Below are positions 1 through 7,739 of a stretch of DNA of 7,739 nucleotides, piece by piece. This stretch comes from Acidobacteriota bacterium (GTDB lineage Bacteria > Acidobacteriota > Blastocatellia > Pyrinomonadales > Pyrinomonadaceae): assembly GCA_019247865.1 (NCBI GenBank), contig JAFBAJ010000442.1, forward strand, positions 1 to 7,739, given 5' to 3'. The translations under genes were made by a program, and so were the position numbers. Positions within the stretch are counted from its first letter, which is position 1; every line of letters begins with the position of its first letter. The notes beneath the pieces were generated by a model that searched no databases, was not told the DNA's origin, and worked only from the letters and a program-made list of their open reading frames with translations.

Positions 1-1
1 G

Positions 2-496
2 GTCGCGCGCCGCCTCAAGCTCATGCTCGAACTGGGCGAAAATCTTCCCTCCATCAACGCCGACGCGCATCGTCTACAGCAGGTGCTCTGGAACCTCTTG
101 CACAACGCCATCAAGTTCACGCCCGAAGGCGGCGAGATCAAAGTCGCTTCGCGCCTGCTCGATTCTTCGGCCTACCTGATCGAAGACGGAGAGCCGGACG
201 CGCGGCGCTGGATCGTGCTCGAAGTCTCGGACACGGGCGAGGGCATTCCGGCAGACTTTCTGCCCTACGTGTGGGATCGCTTTCGTCAGGCCGACGGCTC
301 TTCGACGCGGCGGCACGGCGGCCTCGGCATCGGCCTCGCGCTCGTCAAGGAACTGGTCGAAGCGCACGGCGGGCAGGTCGAAGCCAAGAGCGAAGGGCGC
401 GGCGCGACCTTCATCGTCCGCCTCCCCGTGACGGAAGCGAGCGAGAATCCGAGCCCGTTGAAACTCGGCGACAGCCTGAACGCTCATCCCTCCTGA
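2..496 (+). CDS. Sensor histidine kinase, C-terminal ATP-binding domain (5' truncated)
   Basis: This is the catalytic end of a two-component sensor kinase, the part that binds ATP and phosphorylates the conserved histidine. The frame is open from base 2 and ends at TGA 494-496, giving 164 visible residues; sensor and histidine-bearing dimerisation domains lie upstream of the window. Visible motifs, counted from base 2, are the N box around residues 27-44 (NLLHNAIKFTPEGG, with the Mg/ATP-binding Asn), the G1 box DTGEGIP at 77-83, an F box (VWDRFRQ) near 91-97, and the G2 box GGLGIGLALV at about 106-115. These are the HATPase_c hallmarks in the right order. About 20 extra polar residues lie between the N and G1 boxes. 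After the domain there is only a short polar tail, so no receiver domain is fused at this end. Signal and partner regulator cannot be told from here. The next gene has its own promoter-like sequence. Confidence 0.93.
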   Translation, partial: VARRLKLMLELGENLPSINADAHRLQQVLWNLLHNAIKFTPEGGEIKVASRLLDSSAYLIEDGEPDARRWIVLEVSDTGEGIPADFLPYVWDRFRQADGSSTRRHGGLGIGLALVKELVEAHGGQVEAKSEGRGATFIVRLPVTEASENPSPLKLGDSLNAHPS

Positions 497-511
497 CAAA
501 AAAATAAGCAG

Positions 512-540
512 GTTTCAAATCCGCTTTCCGGGTTTATAAT
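512..540 (+). promoter_or_regulatory. Probable sigma-70-type promoter for the secreted protein gene
   Basis: A perfect TATAAT lies at 535-540 in an otherwise GC-rich setting, 33 bases before the GTG start at 574. The -35 region is weak: GTTTCA at 512-517 with a 17-nt spacer matches the consensus at only three positions. A start point near 547 would give a leader of about 27 nt containing the GAGGAG ribosome site. The -10 match is seen in the sequence; its use is inferred. No intrinsic terminator separates it from the kinase gene, whose stop codon is only about 40 bp upstream. Confidence 0.5.
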
Positions 541-573
541 GCGCGGCATCTCGCTCTGAGGAGAAATCCGCTC

Positions 574-1554
574 GTGCTCAAATGCATCCACGCACGCGTC
601 TCTGCCGCGCCGCTGCTCCTGCTCGGCCTGCTCCTGCTCTGTGCTGCGCCATCCACGGCACAGGAGAGCGATGCGCCTTCAGCCGACGGCTCGACGGTTG
701 AGCGCGCGACAGGCGGACAACCCTTCGGTGCGTATGGCGATGTTTGTGACGAAGATGAGCAGGCACGTCTCGACTATTTCTCGATTGAGTTGCAGAAACA
801 TCCGGAGTCCAAAGGCTACCTCCTCTTTTATCACGGCGTGAACGAGCTGCCCGCCAGAATCACAGATTATCGTCCCGACCGCGCACTGGATTATCTGGTC
901 AATTCGCGCGGCGTTGACGCGGCGCGGCTCTCTATTATCAGAGGCGGGTTCAGGGCAGAGATGACGACCGAGTTATGGGTTGTGCCGGAAGGCTCGCCGG
1001 CTCCTGAGCCGACCGAAACCGTCGAATACATCAAGCCGACGGGTCGCACATATCAGTATAATGAAGAGTGGTTGAACGATGAATACATCATTCCATTCAG
1101 GGCCAGCGCGGAGGAAAGCGTCGGGGACGAAGGTGAAGCCGAAGCCGACGCCGACGCGACGCCCGCGCCCGATGCTGCTGAGCCAGATGTCGAGGCCGGT
1201 GACCAATCGCTCCCGAAAAATGAGACTCCGGAGTCCATCGCGGATATGCATCTCAGCTGGGTCTCGGAAAGATTCGCCGAAGCCATCAGGCACGAAGATG
1301 ATGCACGAGCTTGTATCATCTACTATGCAGACGGTGAGCAAACAGACCTGTCGAAGATGCAGGCCATCATCGAGAGCGGCAGGAACATCCTGGTGGAAAA
1401 GTACGGCCTCAGAGCAGACCACACCGTCATCATCTATGGCGGCTATCGAGAGTATCCGACGATTGCCACGTGGATCGTGCCTGCAAACTGTTCTTTGCCC
1501 GCGCCGACGCCTGCACAAAAGCCCGCCGCGGAGCCTGAGACGAACGCCCAATAA
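574..1554 (+). CDS. Secreted protein of unknown function with two copies of an alpha/beta domain
   Basis: The protein has 326 residues and starts at GTG 574, chosen because GAGGAG lies at 558-563 with a 10-nt gap. An N-terminal signal peptide is clear: a basic start, a Leu-rich core at residues 13-23, and a likely signal peptidase I site after STA (residue 29). There is a Cys at 23, but LLLC is a poor lipobox, so a lipoprotein is less likely. The mature part has one domain at about 51-146 and a second at about 221-313, both ending in a GG(F/Y)RE/A... (T/A)xxWxVP pattern (GGFRAEMTTELWVVP and GGYREYPTIATWIVP) followed by a Pro-rich stretch. A charged, Ala/Glu/Asp-rich linker (about 178-215) separates them. 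The strand-helix-strand-helix-hairpin pattern recalls an OmpA-C-like fold, but I do not see the usual peptidoglycan-binding residues. I remember similar acidobacterial hypothetical proteins; no function is assigned. Confidence 0.85.
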   Translation: MLKCIHARVSAAPLLLLGLLLLCAAPSTAQESDAPSADGSTVERATGGQPFGAYGDVCDEDEQARLDYFSIELQKHPESKGYLLFYHGVNELPARITDYRPDRALDYLVNSRGVDAARLSIIRGGFRAEMTTELWVVPEGSPAPEPTETVEYIKPTGRTYQYNEEWLNDEYIIPFRASAEESVGDEGEAEADADATPAPDAAEPDVEAGDQSLPKNETPESIADMHLSWVSERFAEAIRHEDDARACIIYYADGEQTDLSKMQAIIESGRNILVEKYGLRADHTVIIYGGYREYPTIATWIVPANCSLPAPTPAQKPAAEPETNAQ

Positions 1555-1583
1555 TTTTCCTGCTTCTCTTTCCGGCCGCACGT

Positions 1584-1613
1584 TTGACGAACCGACCGCC
1601 ACACCTCGACAAT
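1584..1613 (+). promoter_or_regulatory. Candidate promoter for tgt and the downstream sec genes
   Basis: TTGACG at 1584-1589 (five of six to the -35 consensus) is followed after 18 nt by GACAAT at 1608-1613 (four of six to the -10 consensus). Transcription would start near 1620, leaving a very short leader of about 9 nt before the ATG at 1629. That would fit the absence of a Shine-Dalgarno sequence there. This is a sequence match only, in a 74-bp gap; read-through from the upstream gene is equally possible. Confidence 0.35.
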
Positions 1614-1628
1614 AGCTTCCCTGTCATC

Positions 1629-2794
<1,166 letters not shown>

Positions 2795-2807
<13 letters not shown>

Positions 2808-2843
2808 CAAGAGCGTTGGACTTCGGACTTGAGGCTTCAGACT
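2795..2843 (+). repeat. Degenerate heptamer tract with inverted arm, tgt-yajC junction
   Basis: Four 7-bp units lie back to back at 2816-2843: ttggact, tcggact, tgaggct and tcagact. Two inverted relatives (ggtctga, agtctag) cover 2794-2807, which are the last codons and stop of tgt. The arm 2795-2804 can pair over 10 bp with either 2819-2828 or 2833-2842, each with a single G-U pair, so two mutually exclusive hairpins are possible. The second hairpin ends 7 nt before the yajC ATG and covers the only purine-rich stretch there (GAGG, 2831-2834). Confidence 0.65.
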
Positions 2844-2849
2844 GTAAAC

Positions 2850-3167
2850 ATGTCCATCTTGACCATCTTACAAAATGCTGGGGGAGGCGGTGGGAGCTTT
2901 CTCGTCGCGATCCTGCCCTGGGCTTTAATCATCGGCGTCTTCTACGTTCTGATCATCATGCCGCAGCGCAAGCGACAGCGCGAGTTGCAGGAGACGATCT
3001 CGAATCTCAAAGCGGGCGACAAGGTCATCACGACCGGCGGCATCATCGGAACGGTGACGCAGGTGCGCGAGACGAGCCTGCTGATCCGCAGCGCCGACAA
3101 ATCCATGCTCGAAGTCGCACGCACGGCCGTCGCGGGCATACAGGGAGACGAGGAAGAAAAGAAGTGA
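2850..3167 (+). CDS. yajC: Sec translocon accessory subunit YajC
   Basis: YajC is a small inner-membrane protein that associates with SecDF and SecYEG; it is not essential and its exact role is unsettled. The product has 105 residues, typical of the family. A Gly-rich periplasmic N terminus (residues 9-16) leads into one membrane segment at about 17-36, ending in the family pattern IIMPQRKRQRELQ. A cytosolic domain follows with LKAGDKVITTGGIIGTV, the most conserved part of YajC. The C terminus is acidic then basic (DEEEKK). ATG 2850 was preferred to an in-frame TTG at 2829 because the latter would start inside a repeat tract. The only Shine-Dalgarno-like bases, GAGG at 2831-2834, are 15 nt away, farther than usual, so translation may be coupled to tgt, whose stop is 42 nt upstream. 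The gene is co-directional with secD 95 nt downstream, as expected for an operon. Confidence 0.95.
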   Translation: MSILTILQNAGGGGGSFLVAILPWALIIGVFYVLIIMPQRKRQRELQETISNLKAGDKVITTGGIIGTVTQVRETSLLIRSADKSMLEVARTAVAGIQGDEEEKK

Positions 3168-3206
3168 CGAGTCATGCGTCCTGAAAGGGTTGAGCCACCA
3201 GCTCAC

Positions 3207-3248
3207 GCTTGCGGCTCGCCGCTCATCAGACATCGCTCATCACGCATC
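3207..3248 (+). repeat. Degenerate heptamer tract upstream of secD
   Basis: Six consecutive 7-bp units fill 3207-3248: gcttgcg, gctcgcc, gctcatc, agacatc, gctcatc and acgcatc (starting at 3207, 3214, 3221, 3228, 3235 and 3242), with a consensus near gctcatc. The tract ends 14 nt before the secD ATG. Bases 3164-3172, overlapping the yajC stop, are an imperfect inverted match to 3235-3243 (one mismatch, one G-T pair). A small stem TGAGC/GCTCA (3191-3195 with 3201-3205) lies between them. Confidence 0.65.
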
Positions 3249-3262
3249 ATTTTTATTTAGGT

Positions 3263-4981
<1,719 letters not shown>

Positions 4982-4990
4982 CAGCCGTGC

Positions 4991-5049
4991 TGAGCGACGA
5001 GCGATTGGAGAAAGTCTCATCGCTCGTCGCCCGTCACGCATCACTCTTA
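4991..5049 (+). repeat. Heptamer tract forming a 12-bp perfect hairpin, secD-secF junction
   Basis: Bases 4994-5005 (gcgacgagcgat) are the exact reverse complement of 5019-5030. Inside, GAGA 5008-5011 can pair with TCTC 5015-5018 across a 3-nt loop, leaving a 2-nt bulge, so 16 base pairs are possible in a 37-nt element. The right arm is part of a heptamer series: tctcatc (5015), gctcgtc (5022), gcccgtc (5029) and acgcatc (5036). The left arm is the inverted series tgagcga (4991) and cgagcga (4998). No T-run directly follows the stem, so it is not a standard intrinsic terminator. It starts 13 nt after the secD stop. Confidence 0.75.
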
Positions 5050-5062
5050 TTTGTAGAAGGTT

Positions 5063-6142
5063 ATGATTCAATTTTTTAAGGACGTAAAGATCGACTGGCT
5101 GGCGAATCGTCGCGCCTTTATCGTCGTTTCGCTGCTGCTCATGCTCATCGGTCTGGCCTCGGCAGTGATCCGGCAGGCCGTGCCGGGCGGGACGGAAGCT
5201 TTTAACCTCGGCGTGGACTTCAAGGGCGGCACGGTCATCACAGTGCAGTTCCGCCAGCGGCCTACGGCCGAAGAGATCAACCGCGCGATGACCAAGATCG
5301 GCGTCAAGGACGCCATCATCCAGCCCGTCGCGGACAAGGCCGATCAGGATCTCATCAAGCTGCCGCAGCAGGGCAGCGGGGAAGGTCAGAATCAGGCGCA
5401 GGTGGACATCGGACGCAGCGAGGTCAAAAAAGCGCTCGACGAAGCGTTCGGCCCCGAAGCCGCGCACGATAAAGACCTCAACTCGGACCCGCAGGCGGCC
5501 TATAAGATTCTGGGCACGGATGCGGTCGGCCCTGTGGCCGGACGCCAGTTGCGCAATCAGGCCATCGCCGTGACGCTGCTCGCACTCCTCGGCATCCTGG
5601 CCTATATCGGCTTCCGCTTTGAATGGACGTACGGCGCGGCGGCCGTCATCGCAGTCTTTCACGACGTGCTGGTGACGCTCGGCTTCTTCTCCATCTTTCA
5701 ATGGGAGATCAGCCTGACGGTCATCGCCGCGCTGCTGACGCTGGTCGGATTTTCCGTCAACGATACCATCGTGGTCTTTGACCGGATACGCGAAAACCGC
5801 CGCCTGCACAGGCGCGAATCGCTCTACGACATTACCAACGACGCCATCAATCAGACGCTCTCGCGCACGGTCATCACTTCGGGGCTCGTGTTTCTCTCCG
5901 TGCTGGCGATGGTGCTCTTCGGCGGCGAGGTGCTCTTCGGCTTCTCCGTCGCGCTCCTGATCGGCATTCTCTTCGGCACCTACTCCTCCATCGCCATCGC
6001 GAGCCCGATCATGGTCTGGTGGCAGAAGCGTGTCGAAGCGGCCAACCTGCGCACGCCGCCGGTCGCCAGATCGAGCAGCACGAGCGCGGCGCGTCCAGCT
6101 TCGCCGCGCCCACGCGCGGGCGCACGCCGGGCCGGAGCCTGA
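5063..6142 (+). CDS. secF: Protein translocase subunit SecF
   Basis: SecF is the partner of SecD in the proton-driven SecDF complex of the inner membrane. The product has 359 residues. It begins MIQFFKDVKIDWLANRR, a usual SecF start, then a first membrane segment (about 18-36), LGVDFKGGTVITVQF (49-63, the F1 motif) and a periplasmic domain to about 160. GTDAVGPVAGRQL at 151-163 leads into five membrane segments (about 165-183, 191-211, 216-238, 269-287 and 290-317). SVNDTIVVFDRIREN (231-245) is the conserved motif at the fourth segment, with the Asp and Arg residues expected for proton coupling. The last 25-30 residues are an Ala/Arg/Ser/Pro-rich tail without family similarity. GAAGG at 5056-5060 sits only 2 nt before the ATG, too close for a normal Shine-Dalgarno. 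The 81-nt gap to secD holds a strong hairpin, which may set the SecD:SecF ratio (inference). Confidence 0.97.
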   Translation: MIQFFKDVKIDWLANRRAFIVVSLLLMLIGLASAVIRQAVPGGTEAFNLGVDFKGGTVITVQFRQRPTAEEINRAMTKIGVKDAIIQPVADKADQDLIKLPQQGSGEGQNQAQVDIGRSEVKKALDEAFGPEAAHDKDLNSDPQAAYKILGTDAVGPVAGRQLRNQAIAVTLLALLGILAYIGFRFEWTYGAAAVIAVFHDVLVTLGFFSIFQWEISLTVIAALLTLVGFSVNDTIVVFDRIRENRRLHRRESLYDITNDAINQTLSRTVITSGLVFLSVLAMVLFGGEVLFGFSVALLIGILFGTYSSIAIASPIMVWWQKRVEAANLRTPPVARSSSTSAARPASPRPRAGARRAGA

Positions 6143-6144
6143 GA

Positions 6145-6165
6145 GGCTGCGCGAACACGCGCGCC
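6145..6165 (+). terminator. GC-rich hairpin just after the secF stop
   Basis: GGC 6145-6147 plus GCGCG 6149-6153 can pair with CGCGC 6158-6162 plus GCC 6163-6165, leaving T6148 bulged and an AACA loop: an 8-bp all-GC stem starting 3 nt after the secF stop. No T-run follows, so it is at best an atypical terminator or a 3'-end-protecting structure for the sec mRNA. Its position between two transcription units is the main argument. Confidence 0.35.
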
Positions 6166-6177
6166 GGTGCGCCGTAG

Positions 6178-6213
6178 TTGTAAAAAGATTCTCTTTTACG
6201 CTTGACTTTACAA
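6178..6213 (+). promoter_or_regulatory. AT-rich inverted repeats, possible operator
   Basis: GTAAAAAG (6180-6187) and CTTTTAC (6193-6199) form a near-perfect palindrome with one extra A and a 5-nt centre. TTGTAAA (6178-6184) is also the exact reverse complement of TTTACAA (6207-6213). The candidate -35 (6202-6207) lies between these half-sites, a typical place for a repressor. The motif does not match the classical Fur box, and I cannot name the regulator. Confidence 0.4.
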
Positions 6214-6231
6214 GGCATTGCGGCATAGACT
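6202..6231 (+). promoter_or_regulatory. Candidate promoter for the tonB-exbB unit
   Basis: TTGACT (6202-6207, five of six) and TAGACT (6226-6231, four of six) are separated by 18 nt, predicting a start near 6238 and a leader of about 295 nt. A second possible -10, TAGAAT at 6260-6265 (five of six), has only a poor -35 (TTGCTG, 6239-6244, 15-nt gap). The first is the better candidate. Confidence 0.45.
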
Positions 6232-6265
6232 GCCCGCGTTGCTGGCCAATTAAATAGTTTAGAAT

Positions 6266-6306
6266 CGCGCCCGCGTTTTCGGTTCAATAAACGGAGCGGA
6301 GGCGCG
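6266..6306 (+). other. Stem-loop in the tonB leader
   Basis: CGCGCC (6266-6271) pairs with GGCGCG (6301-6306), and CGTTT (6274-6278) with AAACG (6289-6293), closing a 10-nt loop, with an internal loop between the two stems. The right side contains GGAGCGGAGG (6293-6302), a Shine-Dalgarno-like stretch ahead of the small ORF at ATG 6314, so folding would partly hide it. The pairing is seen by eye; any regulatory role is inferred. Confidence 0.35.
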
Positions 6307-6532
6307 GTGGTCTATGTTGATATGGCCGGCAATTTGTGTCATTTCTCGCGTTGCGTCTGGTTATATCACGACATCTCTTCGAGCATGTCGGACGCGCCGC
6401 AGCCTTCCCCCATTTTATATTCTTTAAATTTTTAAGCGGGCAGACATGATCGACGTTCGAGCGGCAATTATTCTGAGGTCTTAGGTTTCGCACCCTTATC
6501 CTTTTGGCACCGGAAGAGGGAGGACAGATAAC

Positions 6533-7339
6533 ATGTTCGATCATTTAGTTGAGTCCACTTCGCACAAGGACGACCTGGCGCGAAAGGGCTCGTTTATCCT
6601 GGGGACGATCGTGGCTTACGCCGTCGTGCTCACGGGACTTTTCGTGCTGGGCATCTATCTCTACGACGCACAGCTCGAAAGCCAGAGCCTGGAGCTGACG
6701 ACGCTGGTCGCGCCGGTTCCCGTGCCGCCCGCGGCCGAGGAGAAGCCCGCGGATGCGGCCAAGCCGACGAAGGTCACGACCGACCAGAACGTGGACGTGC
6801 GCAAAGAGCTCGTCGCGGATGTGGCTGACACGCGTGTTCCGCCCAAAGAAGTGTCCGCGAAGGCCAGCGACATTCCGCCGATGCGCAAGGGCGTGACGAC
6901 GGTGGTGGGCGCAGGCAACTCGAACGCAGAGTTCACGGGCGGCCCGGTCGGGAACGGCACGGGCGGTGTTCCGGGCGGCACCGGCACCGGCGGAGGGCCG
7001 GTGGTCAATGTGGATGAGCCGCCGCCGCCGGCGCCGACACCCAAGCCTGTCCCGAAAGCTCCGGTCTCGGGCGGCGTGCTCAACGGTAAGGCGATCAGCC
7101 TGCCCAAGCCCGCCTATCCGGCCATCGCCAAGACGGCGCGTGCCTCCGGCACGGTCGTCGTGCAGGTCTTGATCGACGAGAACGGGAATGTGGTTTCGGC
7201 CTCTGCCGTCAGCGGCCCTCCGCTCCTCAGAGCAGCGGCTGTGGCGGCTGCGCGCGGAGCCAAGTTCTCGCCGACCAAACTTTCGGGTCAGCCTGTCAAA
7301 GTTTCAGGTGTGATCAACTACAACTTCGGGCTGCAATAG
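6533..7339 (+). CDS. tonB: TonB-family energy transducer
   Basis: TonB proteins span the periplasm and pass energy from the inner-membrane ExbB-ExbD motor to TonB-dependent transporters in the outer membrane (iron complexes, vitamin B12, glycans). The product has 268 residues. A short cytosolic N terminus precedes one membrane anchor (about 21-43), followed by a Pro/Ala/Lys-rich periplasmic spacer, a Gly-rich stretch (about 126-157) and a Pro-rich run (161-177). The C-terminal TonB domain (about 188-268) contains LPKPAYPAIAKTARASGTV, VQVLIDENGNVVSASAVSG and a terminal YNFGLQ. The start is firm: GGGAGGA at 6518-6524 lies 8 nt before the ATG. The partial exbB-like gene 130 nt downstream supports the role. 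The spacer composition and the start of the C-terminal domain resemble acidobacterial TonB proteins from memory. The substrate of the system is unknown. The symbol is a family name; several paralogues are usual in such genomes. Confidence 0.93.
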   Translation: MFDHLVESTSHKDDLARKGSFILGTIVAYAVVLTGLFVLGIYLYDAQLESQSLELTTLVAPVPVPPAAEEKPADAAKPTKVTTDQNVDVRKELVADVADTRVPPKEVSAKASDIPPMRKGVTTVVGAGNSNAEFTGGPVGNGTGGVPGGTGTGGGPVVNVDEPPPPAPTPKPVPKAPVSGGVLNGKAISLPKPAYPAIAKTARASGTVVVQVLIDENGNVVSASAVSGPPLLRAAAVAAARGAKFSPTKLSGQPVKVSGVINYNFGLQ

Positions 7340-7469
7340 TCGAAGCGCGGGCGCGTCGGCCGCTTCCGCGTGCGTAGCGCAGGCCCTTTTGACGGGCGGC
7401 GCTCAACGGAAAAGCGCGCGCTCGACTTGAGAAGATTTTGCGCATTAAAAACCTTTGGAGGGGTTTACC
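7340..7469 (+). other. tonB-exbB intergenic region with hairpins
   Basis: This 130-bp gap is longer than usual inside an operon. GAAGCG (7342-7347) pairs with CGCTTC (7361-7366) over a 13-nt GC-rich loop directly after the tonB stop, and GCCC (7383-7386) with GGGC (7394-7397) around a T-rich loop. No T-run follows either stem, and no good promoter is visible before exbB. The hairpins may stabilise or process the message and so set the ratio of the two proteins, but this is inference. Confidence 0.4.
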
Positions 7470-7739
7470 GTGACCATTTTAGCAACCTTACTCGGCACGA
7501 AAGCTCTGGGCTTTCTCGCGATTCTCTGGCAGGAAGCAGCCGCGAGTCCCGCTGCCAGTCCCGCCGCTGACACCAATCAGTTCACCATCACCGAGATGCT
7601 CAAGCACCTCGGCGGCGTCGCCCTCGGCGTGGTGATCATTCTCTTAATCATGTCCGTCTATTCCATCGCGATCATGGTGGAGCGGTTTCTGACCTATCGC
7701 GCCGCCAAACAGCAGTCGCGCCAGTTCGCTCCCCGCGTG
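7470..7739 (+). CDS. exbB: ExbB/TolQ/MotA-family proton channel subunit (3' truncated)
   Basis: ExbB forms the inner-membrane pentamer that, with ExbD, conducts protons to energise TonB. The first 90 codons are present and run in frame to the window edge. The start is GTG 7470, backed by GGAGGGG at 7457-7463 with a 6-nt gap. The first hydrophobic stretch (residues 2-20) may be a signal or an extra membrane segment; an Ala/Pro/Ser-rich periplasmic part follows (22-34). The main membrane helix is about 47-69 (GGVALGVVIILLIMSVYSIA), running into IMVERFLTYRAAKQQSRQF, the usual pattern where the first ExbB/TolQ helix enters the cytosol. The family call rests on that pattern plus the position after tonB; the diagnostic two-helix MotA/TolQ/ExbB domain lies beyond the window. 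TolQ would be the alternative, less likely next to tonB. ExbD genes would be expected next. Confidence 0.82.
   Translation, partial: MTILATLLGTKALGFLAILWQEAAASPAASPAADTNQFTITEMLKHLGGVALGVVIILLIMSVYSIAIMVERFLTYRAAKQQSRQFAPRV

Larger units (their letters stand above)
6143..6532 (+). other. 390-bp non-coding region between secF and tonB
   Basis: No convincing gene of normal size fits here, and the stretch is richer in A/T than the genes around it, notably 6178-6213, 6245-6265 and 6411-6434. In order it holds a GC hairpin (6145-6165), an AT-rich inverted repeat (6180-6199), a candidate promoter (6202-6231), a second TATAAT-like hexamer (TAGAAT, 6260-6265), a stem-loop (6266-6306), two overlapping 37-codon ORFs starting at ATG 6314 and ATG 6322, and a 12-codon ORF at 6446-6484. 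It ends in a strong ribosome site (GGGAGGA, 6518-6524). A leader of roughly 290 nt before tonB leaves room for post-transcriptional control, but I recognise no riboswitch class. Confidence 0.6.

Noticed and set aside
1584..1628. Upstream in-frame TTG start for tgt
   Set aside because: Tgt proteins begin just before the GEARAGIL-like segment, which the ATG at 1629 provides; the TTG overlaps the candidate -35 and has no ribosome site.
2829..2849. Upstream in-frame TTG start for yajC
   Set aside because: The added residues come from the repeat tract; the ATG at 2850 gives a normal-length YajC.
3209..3262. Upstream in-frame TTG start for secD (18 extra residues)
   Set aside because: The extension is encoded by the heptamer tract, has no family similarity and would put a non-hydrophobic stretch before the normal Met-Lys-rich start at 3263.
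6446..6484. 12-codon ORF in the tonB leader
   Set aside because: It is very short, with only a weak purine stretch upstream and no run of a single amino acid codon to suggest an attenuator peptide.
6505..6520. TTGGCAC resembling the -24 element of a sigma-54 promoter before tonB
   Set aside because: The -12 position lacks the required GC (the bases there are GAGGG), and the site would overlap the ribosome binding site of tonB.

Overview
The window looks like a chromosomal housekeeping region of a GC-rich Gram-negative bacterium, most likely an acidobacterium of the Blastocatellia/Pyrinomonadales type. Three things point that way: the order tgt-yajC-secD-secF followed by a TonB/ExbB pair; the style of the TonB protein (a 'VSGGVLNGKAISLPKPAYP' junction into the C-terminal domain); and a secreted two-copy domain protein of a kind I associate with that group. 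The placement rests on remembered resemblance, not on a search. All genes are on the + strand.

Layout. 2-496 is the ATP-binding end of a sensor histidine kinase cut by the window edge. A promoter with a perfect TATAAT (535-540) precedes 574-1554, a secreted protein of unknown function with two copies of a small alpha/beta domain. Then comes the tgt-yajC-secD-secF cluster (1629-6142): tRNA-guanine transglycosylase (queuosine in tRNA) followed by the accessory proteins of the Sec translocon. A 390-bp non-coding region (6143-6532) holds a GC hairpin after secF, an AT-rich inverted repeat next to a candidate promoter, a 41-nt stem-loop and two tiny overlapping ORFs. It leads into a TonB-family energy transducer (6533-7339) and the first 90 codons of an ExbB/TolQ/MotA-family proton channel subunit (7470 to the edge).

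How the genes work together. YajC, SecD and SecF act on SecYEG; SecDF uses the proton gradient to pull exported proteins across the inner membrane. TonB with ExbB (and an expected ExbD beyond the window) sends the same gradient to outer-membrane transporters. The secreted protein is probably a Sec substrate, but nothing here links it functionally to its neighbours.

The most interesting signal is not a gene. Each of the three junctions inside the cluster (tgt|yajC, yajC|secD, secD|secF) carries a degenerate 7-bp tandem repeat tract just upstream of the next start codon, with inverted copies at or just past the preceding stop codon. The arms can fold into hairpins: a 12-bp perfect stem between secD and secF, and two mutually exclusive 10-bp stems between tgt and yajC. 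The secD and secF tracts share a 10-bp end followed by a T-rich stretch, and neither gene has a well-spaced Shine-Dalgarno sequence. I found no mobile element, CRISPR array, rRNA or tRNA gene.
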